In this document: piece by piece, positions 35,651 through 44,587 of the stretch
Layout: each line of letters opens with the position of its first letter
Position numbering within the stretch: position 1 is the first letter of the stretch
Assembly: GCA_963663775.1 (NCBI GenBank)
Contig: OY760624.1
Span: 2,294,001-2,358,000 of the forward strand
Source: G963663775 sp963663775
Lineage (GTDB): Bacteria > Bacillota > Clostridia > Oscillospirales > Butyricicoccaceae
Length of the DNA stretch: 64,000 nucleotides
Reading direction: 5' to 3'
The notes under the pieces: generated by a model
Database searches by the model: none
What the model was told of the DNA's origin: nothing
The model's input: only the letters and a program-made list of their open reading frames with translations
Program-made: the position numbers and the translations under genes

Positions 35651-37636
35651 ATGGATATTTTGCAAGAAATTACTGCGCTGCGTGAGCAGATACAATATCA
35701 TAATGATAAATATTATAATCAAGATGCGCCGGAACTATCTGATTATGAATATGATATGCTGCAGCGGCAGCTGCGTGCGTTGGAGGCAGAATATCCGGAA
35801 TATCAAACGGATGCTTCACCAACCAATCGTGTCGGTGGCGTTGCTTCGCAAAAATTTGCGGCGGTTCATCACGTATACCCATTGCAAAGCCTTCAAGATG
35901 TGTTTTCCTTTGCCGAATTGCAGGAGTTTATGCAGCGGGTGCACAATGCCGTTGGAACAGCACAGTATGTGGTGGAATACAAGATTGATGGATTGTCGGT
36001 TGCGTTGGAATATGAAAACGGTATCTTCGTGCGTGGTGCAACACGCGGCGATGGGATGGACGGAGAAGATGTGACACACAATCTGCGCACCATCTCCGAA
36101 ATTCCAATGCAGATTCCGAACGCTCCTGCACGTTTGATTGTACGTGGTGAAGTATATATGAGGCAGAGCGTGTTTGATGCGCTCAATGCAGAGCGAGAAC
36201 TGCAGGAGCAACCGCTTTTTGCCAACCCTCGTAATGCTGCGGCAGGCTCTCTGCGGCAGTTGGACAGCACAATTGCTGCGCAGCGGCAGCTTTCTATTTT
36301 TTGCTTCAACATTCAAAACGCAGAAGAGCTTCCGCTCAAAAGCCACACGGAATCGCTGGACTATTTGAAAAAGCTTGGGTTTTCGGTCAGTCCCTCCTAT
36401 CGAGTCTTTGCGGAGGCAGGGCAGGTTGAGCAGGAAATCCAGCGCATCGGCGAATTGCGTGGGGAATTGGGATTTGATATTGATGGTGCGGTTATCAAAG
36501 TCAATGATTTTTCACAAAGAGCGCAATTGGGAACAACTGCAAAGTTTCCGAAATGGGCGGCGGCATATAAATATCCGCCTGAAATTAAAGAAACGCAGCT
36601 ACAGGACATTGTCATTTCGGTGGGGCGCACTGGTGTGCTGACGCCAAATGCAGTGCTAACGCCTGTTCGGCTGGCGGGAACGACGGTTTCCCGTGCAACG
36701 CTGCACAACCGCGATTTTATCCGAGAATTGGATGTACGCATTGGTGATGTGGTGCGTGTGCGAAAAGCTGGCGAAATCATTCCCGAAATTGTGGGCGTTG
36801 TGCAGGAAAAGCGTGACCCCGCTGCACAGCCGTTCGTCATGCCAAAAGAATGCCCTGCCTGCGGGGCACCAGTGTTTGAAGATGCGGATGAGGCTGCGGT
36901 GCGATGCACCAGTGCAGAATGTCCAGCCCAACTTTTGCGCAATTTGATGCACTTTGTGTCACGGGATGCCATGGACATTGACGGCTGTGGAGAAGCGGTG
37001 CTTGCTGCATTGATTGAGGCAGATTTCATTCATTCCGCAGCGGATTTATATGCGCTGACTGTCGAACAAGTTCTGCAACTGGAACGAAAAAAAGAAAAAT
37101 CCGCACAAAAGTTGATAGATAACATCACGAAAAGCAAAACGCAGGATTTATCTAGACTACTGTTTGCTTTTGGTATTCGGCATGTCGGTCAAAAAGCGGC
37201 AAAGGTGCTGAGCAATATGTTTGGCAGTTTGGACGCTCTTTTAGCGGCGAGTGCAGAAGAATTAACCGATATTCGGGATATTGGCCAAACAACAGCACAG
37301 AGCATTCTTTTGTGGCGGGAGCAAGAGCAGTCGAAGCATTTGATTGCAAGGTTGCGTGCTGCAAATGTGAATCTTCTGGGTGAGAAAACTGCAAAAAGCG
37401 ATAAATTAGCCGGAAAAACCATTGTTTTAACGGGAACACTGACGCAATTCACCAGACAGCAGGCAACCGAACTCATTGAAGCGCAGGGCGGAAAGGTTTC
37501 TGGCTCTGTAAGCAAAAAAACCAGTTATGTGGTGGCAGGCGAAGCGGCGGGCAGCAAGCTGACCAAAGCAGAGGCGTTGGGAGTTCCGATTTTAACCGAA
37601 GATGATTTTAGAAAATGGATTGAGGAGGACGCATAA
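35651..37636 (+). CDS. ligA: NAD-dependent DNA ligase
   Basis: Seals nicks in replication and repair using NAD. The 661-residue protein has domain Ia ('QIQYHNDKYYNQDAPELSDY'), the adenylation lysine K111 in 'VEYKIDGLSVALEY', an OB fold, a four-cysteine zinc finger ('CPACGAP' and 'CTSAECPAQ'), HhH repeats (about 440-575) and a C-terminal BRCT domain ('GKTIVLTGTLTQFTR'). GGAG at 35641-35644 sets the ATG. It leads an operon with gatCAB; gatC follows the stop codon directly. Confidence 0.98.
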   Translation: MDILQEITALREQIQYHNDKYYNQDAPELSDYEYDMLQRQLRALEAEYPEYQTDASPTNRVGGVASQKFAAVHHVYPLQSLQDVFSFAELQEFMQRVHNAVGTAQYVVEYKIDGLSVALEYENGIFVRGATRGDGMDGEDVTHNLRTISEIPMQIPNAPARLIVRGEVYMRQSVFDALNAERELQEQPLFANPRNAAAGSLRQLDSTIAAQRQLSIFCFNIQNAEELPLKSHTESLDYLKKLGFSVSPSYRVFAEAGQVEQEIQRIGELRGELGFDIDGAVIKVNDFSQRAQLGTTAKFPKWAAAYKYPPEIKETQLQDIVISVGRTGVLTPNAVLTPVRLAGTTVSRATLHNRDFIRELDVRIGDVVRVRKAGEIIPEIVGVVQEKRDPAAQPFVMPKECPACGAPVFEDADEAAVRCTSAECPAQLLRNLMHFVSRDAMDIDGCGEAVLAALIEADFIHSAADLYALTVEQVLQLERKKEKSAQKLIDNITKSKTQDLSRLLFAFGIRHVGQKAAKVLSNMFGSLDALLAASAEELTDIRDIGQTTAQSILLWREQEQSKHLIARLRAANVNLLGEKTAKSDKLAGKTIVLTGTLTQFTRQQATELIEAQGGKVSGSVSKKTSYVVAGEAAGSKLTKAEALGVPILTEDDFRKWIEEDA

Positions 37637-37924
37637 ATGGCAATTTCAAGAGATGAGATTGAGCATATTGCAGTATTGGCAAGACTCGACAGCACAGGCG
37701 GTATTTTTGACCGTTTGGCAGAGGATATGCAAGGGATTGTTGCAATGGTAGACCAGTTGCAGCAGTTGGATTTGGGTGATATTACAGACCACATTGATAC
37801 AGACCGTAAAAATGCACTGCGTGAAGATATTGTGCATGCAGACGGCAACCCTGAAACGTTGATTCGGCCAAATGCGCCGCAGTTTGAAGCGGGCGGCGTT
37901 GCCGTGCCTCGTGTTGTAGAGTAA
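37637..37924 (+). CDS. gatC: Asp/Glu-tRNA amidotransferase subunit C
   Basis: A small (95 aa) scaffold that wraps around GatA. Family features: 'ISRDEIEHIAVLARLD' at the N-terminus, 'MVDQLQQLDLGDITD' in the centre and 'LREDIVHADGN' near the end. The ATG follows the ligA stop with no gap, so translation is probably coupled. gatA starts 13 bases after it. Confidence 0.95.
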   Translation: MAISRDEIEHIAVLARLDSTGGIFDRLAEDMQGIVAMVDQLQQLDLGDITDHIDTDRKNALREDIVHADGNPETLIRPNAPQFEAGGVAVPRVVE

Positions 37925-37937
37925 GGGGGAGCAAAAA

Positions 37938-39398
37938 ATGGAATTGTATCAAAAGACAGCCGCAGAGCTTTCCAAATTGCTGGCGTCAAAAGAGGTAAGC
38001 GCAGTAGAATTGCTGCAAAATGTGATGGCTCGCACCGATGCAGTCGAAGACCAAGTCAAAGGCTATGTGACGGTGACACGGGATGCTGCGATGGAGTCTG
38101 CAAAAAAGGTCGATGTACAGCGCATGGCTGGGGAGAATCTATCGCCGTTGGCAGGAATTCCGATTGCGGTCAAAGACAATATCTGCACCAAGGATACGCT
38201 GACAACCTGCGCATCTAAGATGCTATATAACTTTAAGCCGCCTTACAATGCAACAGCGGCAGAACGCTTGTGCGATAATGGCTTAGTTGTGACAGGCAAA
38301 GCCAATATGGACGAATTTGCCATGGGGTCTTCCTGTGAAAATTCTGCGATGCACCCTACCCATAATCCGCACGACCTAAATCGTGTGCCGGGCGGCTCTT
38401 CCGGTGGGTCAGCAGCCGTTGTGGCAGCAGGAGAAGTGCCGCTTTCACTCGGTTCAGACACCGGTGGTTCAATTCGTCAGCCAGCATCCTTTTGTGGTGT
38501 TGTTGGATTGAAGCCGACCTATGGCGCCGTTTCCCGTTATGGTCTGATTGCATTTGCATCTTCGCTTGACCAAATTGGACCGTTTGCCCGTTCTGTGGAA
38601 GATGTTGCAATGCTGTCGGATGTCATTATAGGGCAGGATAAAATGGATTCCACTTCGGCAAAAGCACCGTTTGGTTCTTTGCATACAGGGCTGGATGCGA
38701 ATATCAAGGGCATGAAAATCGGCTTACCAAAGGAATATTTTGGCGCAGGCATTTCAGAAGTTGTGAAAAAGCAAGTGCTTGCCGCAGCTGACCAATACAA
38801 AGCTATGGGTGCGGAAGTATTTGAAATTTCGCTGCCATTGGTTGACTATGCGCTGCCGATTTATTATATTTTGTCCTCTGCGGAAGCTTCTTCGAATTTG
38901 GCGCGCTTTGATGGTGTGAAATATGGTTTCCGTGCCGAAGGAATTGAGGAAATTACGCAGCTGTATGTGCAATCTCGTTCACAGGGCTTTGGCGATGAAG
39001 TGCAGCGTCGTATCATGCTCGGCACCTATGTGTTGTCTTCTGGATACTATGATGCATATTATAAGAAGGCTCGTGCCGCACAACGCCGCATCAAAGCAGA
39101 ATTCCAAGCGGCATTTGAAAAATGCGATTTGATTTTGACGCCGGTTGCACCGACGACCGCCTATAAAATCGGTGAAAAAACCAGTGACCCGCTTGAAATG
39201 TATGCAGGTGACATTTGTACCGTATCGGTGAATATTGCAGGACTGCCGGCAATGGTACAGCCGTGTGGCTTTGATGAAAACAAGCTTCCGGTTGGTATGC
39301 AGCTGATTGGCCCACGATTCGGTGAACAAAAGCTGCTCAATGCAGGATTGGCATTTGAGCAGGCAAGCGGTTTGCGCAATATCATGGCTGCGCTGTAA
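37938..39398 (+). CDS. gatA: Asp/Glu-tRNA amidotransferase subunit A
   Basis: The amidase that frees ammonia from glutamine or asparagine for transamidation of Glu-tRNA-Gln or Asp-tRNA-Asn. At 486 residues it has the amidase-signature triad: Lys in 'GIPIAVKDNICT', cis-Ser in 'GGSSGGSAAVVAAG' and the nucleophilic Ser in 'GSDTGGSIRQPASF'. GGGGG lies before the ATG. GatB follows after 112 bases that show no gene. Confidence 0.97.
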   Translation: MELYQKTAAELSKLLASKEVSAVELLQNVMARTDAVEDQVKGYVTVTRDAAMESAKKVDVQRMAGENLSPLAGIPIAVKDNICTKDTLTTCASKMLYNFKPPYNATAAERLCDNGLVVTGKANMDEFAMGSSCENSAMHPTHNPHDLNRVPGGSSGGSAAVVAAGEVPLSLGSDTGGSIRQPASFCGVVGLKPTYGAVSRYGLIAFASSLDQIGPFARSVEDVAMLSDVIIGQDKMDSTSAKAPFGSLHTGLDANIKGMKIGLPKEYFGAGISEVVKKQVLAAADQYKAMGAEVFEISLPLVDYALPIYYILSSAEASSNLARFDGVKYGFRAEGIEEITQLYVQSRSQGFGDEVQRRIMLGTYVLSSGYYDAYYKKARAAQRRIKAEFQAAFEKCDLILTPVAPTTAYKIGEKTSDPLEMYAGDICTVSVNIAGLPAMVQPCGFDENKLPVGMQLIGPRFGEQKLLNAGLAFEQASGLRNIMAAL

Positions 39399-39510
39399 AA
39401 CGCATGCACGAAGCAGTCATCTGAAAATACACGGTATTTGCCGTGCGAGATTCAACCATGATGCGGACTGTTTGCCAAAGCAGGGACGCAATAGAGGAGC
39501 GAATGATATT

Positions 39511-40941
39511 ATGAAATATGAAGCAGTCATCGGTCTTGAGGTGCACGCCGAGCTTTCCACGGAAAGTAAGATTTTTTGTGCGTGTTCGACAAAATTTGGT
39601 GCACCCATCAACACCCATACCTGTCCGGTTTGTACCGGAATGCCAGGGTCACTGCCGGTTTTGAATCGCCAAGTGGTACATTATGCTGCGAAAATGGCAT
39701 TGGCAACCGGTTGCACCGTGAACCGTTTGTGTAAATCTGACCGTAAAAACTATTTTTATCCGGATTTGCCAAAGGCTTATCAGATTTCGCAGTTTGATGT
39801 GCCGATTTGTGAGAATGGCGAAGTGTTTTTCTATGTAGACGGCGAGAAAAAATCCTGCCGTTTGGAGCGCATTCATTTTGAAGAAGATGCAGGTAAATTA
39901 CTGCATGATGAAATTGACGGCACGGTTGTGGACTTTAATCGCTGTGGTGTGCCGTTGATTGAAATGGTTACTCGACCGGATTTGCGGTCTTCTGCAGATG
40001 CAAAGGAATTTTTGGAAACGATTAAGACAACCTTGTCTTATGTTGACATTTGCGACTGTAAGATGGAAGAAGGCTCTATTCGCTGCGATGTGAACGTTTC
40101 CATCCGTCCGGAAGGTTCAGATGAGCTGAATACCCGTGTTGAAATGAAAAACATCAACACCTTTTCGGGTGCGGTGCGTGCGATTGATTATGAAGTAGCT
40201 CGCCAGATTGAGATTGTCGAAAATGGAGGCACGGTGCAGCAGGAAACCAGACGTTGGGATGACGTGAAGCTGAAAAACACCGTCATGCGTACCAAGGAAG
40301 ATGCACAAGATTATCGGTATTTCCCAGACCCGGATTTGATTGCCGTGGAAATTGATGATGCGTGGATGGCACAGATTGCATCAGAAATTCCAGAATTACC
40401 GATTGCACGTTACGAGCGGTATCTCAACGAATACGGCATGACGGCAATGGAAGCACGTCAGATTTCGGACAGCTTCGCAAAGGCAAACTTGTTGGATGAT
40501 GCGACAAAGCTAGGTACGGTAAAGCCGAAAGCGATTGCCAACTGGATTCTTTCAGACATTTCCAAATACTTAAATGATAAGGAAATGGAGCTGGAGCAGA
40601 CCAAAATGAATTCTGCCAAGCTGACCGATTTGATTACCCTCATTGAAAAGGGAACCATTTCCGGTTCTGCGGGTAAAAAAATTCTGCCGGCAATGTTTGA
40701 AACCGAAGATGCGGTTGAAGCCATTGTAGAACGCATGGGTCTGAAGCAGGTATCTGATGAATCTGCTATCTTGAAGATTGTACAAGAGGTTTTGGCGAAC
40801 AATCCAAAGTCTGTTGAGGATTATAAAGGCGGGAAGCAGAATGTTATTGGCTTCTTGGTGGGACAGTGCATGAAGGCTTCCAAGGGGCAGGGCAATCCGC
40901 AAATCATCAATAAATTGCTTGCACAAGAGCTGAATCAATAA
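39511..40941 (+). CDS. gatB: Asp/Glu-tRNA amidotransferase subunit B
   Basis: Binds the misacylated tRNA and activates its side-chain carboxylate. The 476-residue protein starts 'MKYEAVIGLEVHAELSTESK', carries zinc ligands 'FCACST' and 'CPVCTGMPGSLPVLN', the kinase-like cradle, and the helical/YqeY-like C-terminal domain (about 330-476). The start at 39511 matches the family; the open frame reaches back to 39307 inside gatA but has no ribosome site there. GAGGAG at 39494-39499 is slightly distant. A terminator closes the operon. Confidence 0.97.
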   Translation: MKYEAVIGLEVHAELSTESKIFCACSTKFGAPINTHTCPVCTGMPGSLPVLNRQVVHYAAKMALATGCTVNRLCKSDRKNYFYPDLPKAYQISQFDVPICENGEVFFYVDGEKKSCRLERIHFEEDAGKLLHDEIDGTVVDFNRCGVPLIEMVTRPDLRSSADAKEFLETIKTTLSYVDICDCKMEEGSIRCDVNVSIRPEGSDELNTRVEMKNINTFSGAVRAIDYEVARQIEIVENGGTVQQETRRWDDVKLKNTVMRTKEDAQDYRYFPDPDLIAVEIDDAWMAQIASEIPELPIARYERYLNEYGMTAMEARQISDSFAKANLLDDATKLGTVKPKAIANWILSDISKYLNDKEMELEQTKMNSAKLTDLITLIEKGTISGSAGKKILPAMFETEDAVEAIVERMGLKQVSDESAILKIVQEVLANNPKSVEDYKGGKQNVIGFLVGQCMKASKGQGNPQIINKLLAQELNQ

Positions 40942-40950
40942 AATTTTTAG

Positions 40951-40997
40951 AAGAAGGCAAAGCCGATGCAGGAGTACCTTTCGGTTTTGCCTTTCTT
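40951..40997 (+). terminator. Intrinsic terminator after gatB
   Basis: AAGGCAAAGCCGA (40954-40966) pairs with TCGGTTTTGCCTT (40981-40993, one wobble), loop 14 bases, then TCTTTAT. Confidence 0.8.
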
Positions 40998-41070
40998 TAT
41001 AAATGCCAAACAGCGACGAGAAGTAAATGGACGCTGTGAATGTGTTTATAGGTAAAGCGTACATGTATAC

Positions 41071-41099
41071 TTGCACATATGGCAGGGATATGATAAAAT
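41071..41099 (+). promoter_or_regulatory. SigA-type promoter for gltX-glnS
   Basis: TTGCAC (41071-41076) and TAAAAT (41094-41099), 17-base spacer, about 70 bases before gltX. Confidence 0.65.
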
Positions 41100-41171
41100 A
41101 TTTAAGATTATTAAAATTAGTGTAGCTGTGCTGAAAAGTTTCGGACAGCCATACAGATGGAGCTGTGAATC

Positions 41172-42827
41172 ATGGATTATTGCCGTTTAGCGGAACTTTT
41201 GTTCCCGAATGTTCATCAAACACCCGAGGATGTTGCATCCCGTTATCCTGCACGGCAATTGCCGCAGGGTGCGCAAGTGACTCGCATGGGACCAAGTCCC
41301 ACCGGATTTATGCATCTGGGCAATTTATATGGAGCATTGGTGGATGAACGGCTGGCACATCAATCAAGTGGTGTGTTTTATCTGCGCATCGAAGATACCG
41401 ATAAGAAGCGAGAAGTGGAAGGCGGCGTGCAGACCATTTTATCGGCGTTTTCCTCCTTTGGCTTGATATTTGACGAAGGTGTGAATTTGGAGGGAGAATC
41501 TGGCGTATATGGCCCCTATCGCCAGTCAAACCGTGCCGAAATTTATCAGACGTATGTGAAGTGGTTGGTACAGCAGGGAATGGCATATCCTTGTTTCTGC
41601 ACCGAGGACGAACTCAAAGCCGCACACGAACAACAAGAGCAAAACAAAGAGAATTTCGGATATTACGGGGCATATGCGGTTTGGCGCAATCGCTCTATGG
41701 AAGATATTGAAGCTGCATTGGCGCAGGGAAAAAGCTATGTCATCCGTTTTCGCTCGCAGGGAAGCATTGAAAATAAAGTGAAGCATGAGGACTTGGTCAA
41801 GGGCAAGTTGGAAGTGACGGAAAATGACCAAGATTTGGTGGTTTTGAAATCAGACGGCATTCCGACCTATCATTTTGCGCATGTCGTAGATGACCATTTG
41901 ATGGGTACAACGATTGTAGTGCGTGGGGAAGAATGGCTGGCAACCCTGCCAATGCATCTGCAATTATTCCGTGCAATGGGATGGAAAGCCCCCAAATATG
42001 CGCATACGGCGCAACTCATGAAATTGGATGGGGAAACAGGAAACAAACGGAAACTGAGCAAGCGCAAAGACCCAGAACTGGCGCTGTCGTTCTATTATCA
42101 GGAAGGTTACCCTGTTCCAGCGGTGTTGGAATATCTCATGACCCTGCTCAATTCCAATTTTGAAGATTGGCGTCGTGCAAACCAAGATGCAGATATGCGT
42201 ACGTTCCCATTCTCTGTGAAAAAAATGAATGCTTCCGGCGCACTGTTTGACATTGAAAAGCTTGCTGATATTTCCAAAAATGTGATTTCACGCATGGATG
42301 CAGACACAGTGTATGATTATATTGCGCAGTGGAGTGCGGACAATGACCCGCAATGGCATGCGCTGTTCACGCAGGATGCGGCGTTCAGCAAAGCCATTCT
42401 TGCCATTGGGCGTGGCGGTAAAAAACCCCGTAAGGATTTGGCGTTGTGGGCGGATGCAAAGCCATACATGAATTTTATGTATGACGACTTGTTTGTACCC
42501 GACTATACTTTGCCGGCCAATGTTTCAAAGGAAGATGCAAAGGGCATCCTTTCTGCATATGAAACGATGTTTGATGGCAACGATACACCGGATGATTTTT
42601 TCCAAAAGATGAAAACCATTGCGGAGCAGTTTGGCTATGCTTCGGAAACCAAACAATACAAAGCAAATCCAGAGCAATATAAAGGTGCTGTTGGGGATAT
42701 TTCCATGGTGATTCGTATTGCAGTCACCGGACGGCAGAACTCGCCGGATTTACAGACTGTGATGGCGATTTTAGGGGGAGAGCGTGTGTTGGCTCGACTG
42801 CAGCATGCAAAAGAAGCCTTTGTTTAA
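41172..42827 (+). CDS. gltX: Glutamyl-tRNA synthetase
   Basis: Charges glutamate onto tRNA-Glu. The class I core shows 'GPSPTGFMHLGNLYGAL' (HIGH variant HLGN) and 'KRKLSKRKDPE' (KMSKS variant KLSKR). At 551 residues it is longer than the usual 480-490, partly through a 36-residue N-terminal extension before the first strand ('MDYCRLAELLFPNVHQTP'), a form seen in some Clostridia. Because GlnRS is encoded next door, this enzyme may be of the discriminating type, but that cannot be read directly. glnS follows after 46 bases. Confidence 0.93.
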   Translation: MDYCRLAELLFPNVHQTPEDVASRYPARQLPQGAQVTRMGPSPTGFMHLGNLYGALVDERLAHQSSGVFYLRIEDTDKKREVEGGVQTILSAFSSFGLIFDEGVNLEGESGVYGPYRQSNRAEIYQTYVKWLVQQGMAYPCFCTEDELKAAHEQQEQNKENFGYYGAYAVWRNRSMEDIEAALAQGKSYVIRFRSQGSIENKVKHEDLVKGKLEVTENDQDLVVLKSDGIPTYHFAHVVDDHLMGTTIVVRGEEWLATLPMHLQLFRAMGWKAPKYAHTAQLMKLDGETGNKRKLSKRKDPELALSFYYQEGYPVPAVLEYLMTLLNSNFEDWRRANQDADMRTFPFSVKKMNASGALFDIEKLADISKNVISRMDADTVYDYIAQWSADNDPQWHALFTQDAAFSKAILAIGRGGKKPRKDLALWADAKPYMNFMYDDLFVPDYTLPANVSKEDAKGILSAYETMFDGNDTPDDFFQKMKTIAEQFGYASETKQYKANPEQYKGAVGDISMVIRIAVTGRQNSPDLQTVMAILGGERVLARLQHAKEAFV

Positions 42828-42873
42828 ATTGCATTTTGCTGGAGAAACATGAGAGAGAAGGATTGAACTATAA

Positions 42874-44532
42874 ATGGAAGAAGTTTCAAATTTTTTAACT
42901 GAGATTATTGATGAGGACATTGCAACAGGCTTTTCAGAGCAGATTCATACCCGTTTTCCGCCCGAGCCAAATGGGTATCTGCATATTGGCAGTGCAAAAG
43001 CCATTTTTATCAACTGGTCCATTTCTAAAAAATATAATGGATTATTCAATTTACGCTATGATGATACAAATCCCGTGAAGGAAGATACCGAATATGTCGA
43101 TTCCATTTGGGAGGACATCCGCTGGCTGACAGGCGAAGAGCCAAGCGGTGGGGTATATTATGGTTCGGACTACTTTGAAAAATGCTATGAATGCGCCGTT
43201 GCACTGATTCGGGACGGGAAAGCATATGTCTGCGATTTGACACATGAGGAAGTGCGTGCTTACCGTGGAACGCTGACAACACCCGGAAAGAACAGCCCCT
43301 ATCGTGACCGTACACCAGAAGAGAACCTACAACTGTTTCAAGCGATGCGGGACGGAAAATTTCCAGATGGCTCTCGTATTTTGCGTGCTAAAATTGATAT
43401 GGCTTCTCCCAATATGAATATGCGTGACCCTGCTATTTATCGCATCGTACGTGCACATCATCATCGACAGGGGAATGCATGGTGCATTTATCCGTTGTAT
43501 GATTTTGCGCACCCCATTCAGGACGCACTCGAAGGCATTACCCATTCTTTGTGCTCCATTGAATTTGAAAATCACCGTCCGCTGTATGAGTGGGTGGTGG
43601 ACAACTGTCCGCTGCCGCATCATCCCAAGCAGCGTGAGTTTGCACGCTTGAATGTCACCAATACGGTGATGAGCAAACGATATTTACGTGAATTGGTGGA
43701 AACCCAAAAGGTAGAAGGCTGGGATGACCCACGCATGCCAACATTATGTGCATTGCGTCGTCGAGGCTACACGCCGAATGCGATTTTGAATTTTGTACAG
43801 CGTGCTGGTATTGCAAAAGCAAATAGCTTGGTGGATATTCGTTTATTGGAGCATTGCATTCGTGAAGAACTCAATGAAACTGCACTGCGCCGTATGGCAA
43901 TTACAGAACCTATCAAAATGGTGATTACCAACTATTCGGAAGACGAGACCGAGGTGTTTTCCGTCAGCAATAATCCGCAGGATGCATCGGCTGGTACACG
44001 TGAGATTCCGTTCAGCCGTGAGCTGTATATTGAAAAGAGTGATTTTGCATTGGTGCCGCCGCCGAAGTTCCAACGCTTGAAGCCAGATGGGGAAGTGCGT
44101 CTGATGGGCGCTTATATTGTGCGATGCAACGAAGTCATTACCGATGAAAATGGAGAAGTGGTAGAACTGCGCTGTACCGCTGATTTGGAAACAGGCAATG
44201 GCATGCCGGTGGATGGCCGCAAGGTGCGTGGCACGATTCATTGGGTGTCTGCACCGACTGCAATAGATGCAAGCATTTATTTGTATAACAATCTGTTTTC
44301 TTTGGAAAATACAAATGATGTTCCAGAGGGGACGAATTATTTGGATTATCTGAATCCAGATTCTTTAAAGCGTTTGGACGGCTGTAAGTTAGAGCCGTCT
44401 GTTGCAGAGGTGCCAGTCGGTACACGGATGCAATTTGTGCGCATGGGATATTTCATCAAAGATGCCGAAGATAATCGCTACAATCGCATCGTGACACTAA
44501 AAGATAGCTTTGCAAAAACGATGCAAAAATAA
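42874..44532 (+). CDS. glnS: Glutaminyl-tRNA synthetase
   Basis: Charges glutamine directly onto tRNA-Gln. Signatures are 'FPPEPNGYLHIGSAKAIF' (HIGH) and 'NVTNTVMSKRYLRELVE' (MSKR form of KMSKS), with the two C-terminal anticodon-binding beta barrels ('YIEKSDFALVPPPKFQRL', 'GTIHWVSAPTAIDA'). Length 552 fits E. coli GlnRS (554). Most Firmicutes lack GlnRS and rely on GatCAB; having it means GatCAB may mainly serve Asp-tRNA-Asn. AGAGAGAAGG precedes the ATG region. A hairpin follows. Confidence 0.96.
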   Translation: MEEVSNFLTEIIDEDIATGFSEQIHTRFPPEPNGYLHIGSAKAIFINWSISKKYNGLFNLRYDDTNPVKEDTEYVDSIWEDIRWLTGEEPSGGVYYGSDYFEKCYECAVALIRDGKAYVCDLTHEEVRAYRGTLTTPGKNSPYRDRTPEENLQLFQAMRDGKFPDGSRILRAKIDMASPNMNMRDPAIYRIVRAHHHRQGNAWCIYPLYDFAHPIQDALEGITHSLCSIEFENHRPLYEWVVDNCPLPHHPKQREFARLNVTNTVMSKRYLRELVETQKVEGWDDPRMPTLCALRRRGYTPNAILNFVQRAGIAKANSLVDIRLLEHCIREELNETALRRMAITEPIKMVITNYSEDETEVFSVSNNPQDASAGTREIPFSRELYIEKSDFALVPPPKFQRLKPDGEVRLMGAYIVRCNEVITDENGEVVELRCTADLETGNGMPVDGRKVRGTIHWVSAPTAIDASIYLYNNLFSLENTNDVPEGTNYLDYLNPDSLKRLDGCKLEPSVAEVPVGTRMQFVRMGYFIKDAEDNRYNRIVTLKDSFAKTMQK

Positions 44533-44539
44533 AAACAGC

Positions 44540-44568
44540 CAAAGGACGGATATCACATCCGTCCTTTG
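44540..44568 (+). terminator. 12-bp perfect hairpin after glnS, no U-tract
   Basis: CAAAGGACGGAT (44540-44551) pairs fully with ATCCGTCCTTTG (44557-44568), loop ATCAC. Eight bases after glnS and 20 before the transporter start; the sequence continues CGTTTGGG. Confidence 0.55.
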
Positions 44569-44587
44569 CGTTTGGGAGAAATGAACA

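Noticed and set aside
39307..39510. N-terminal extension of gatB into gatA
   Set aside because: The frame is open, but GatB homologues start with MKYEAVIGLE-type sequence at 39511 and the extension has no ribosome site.
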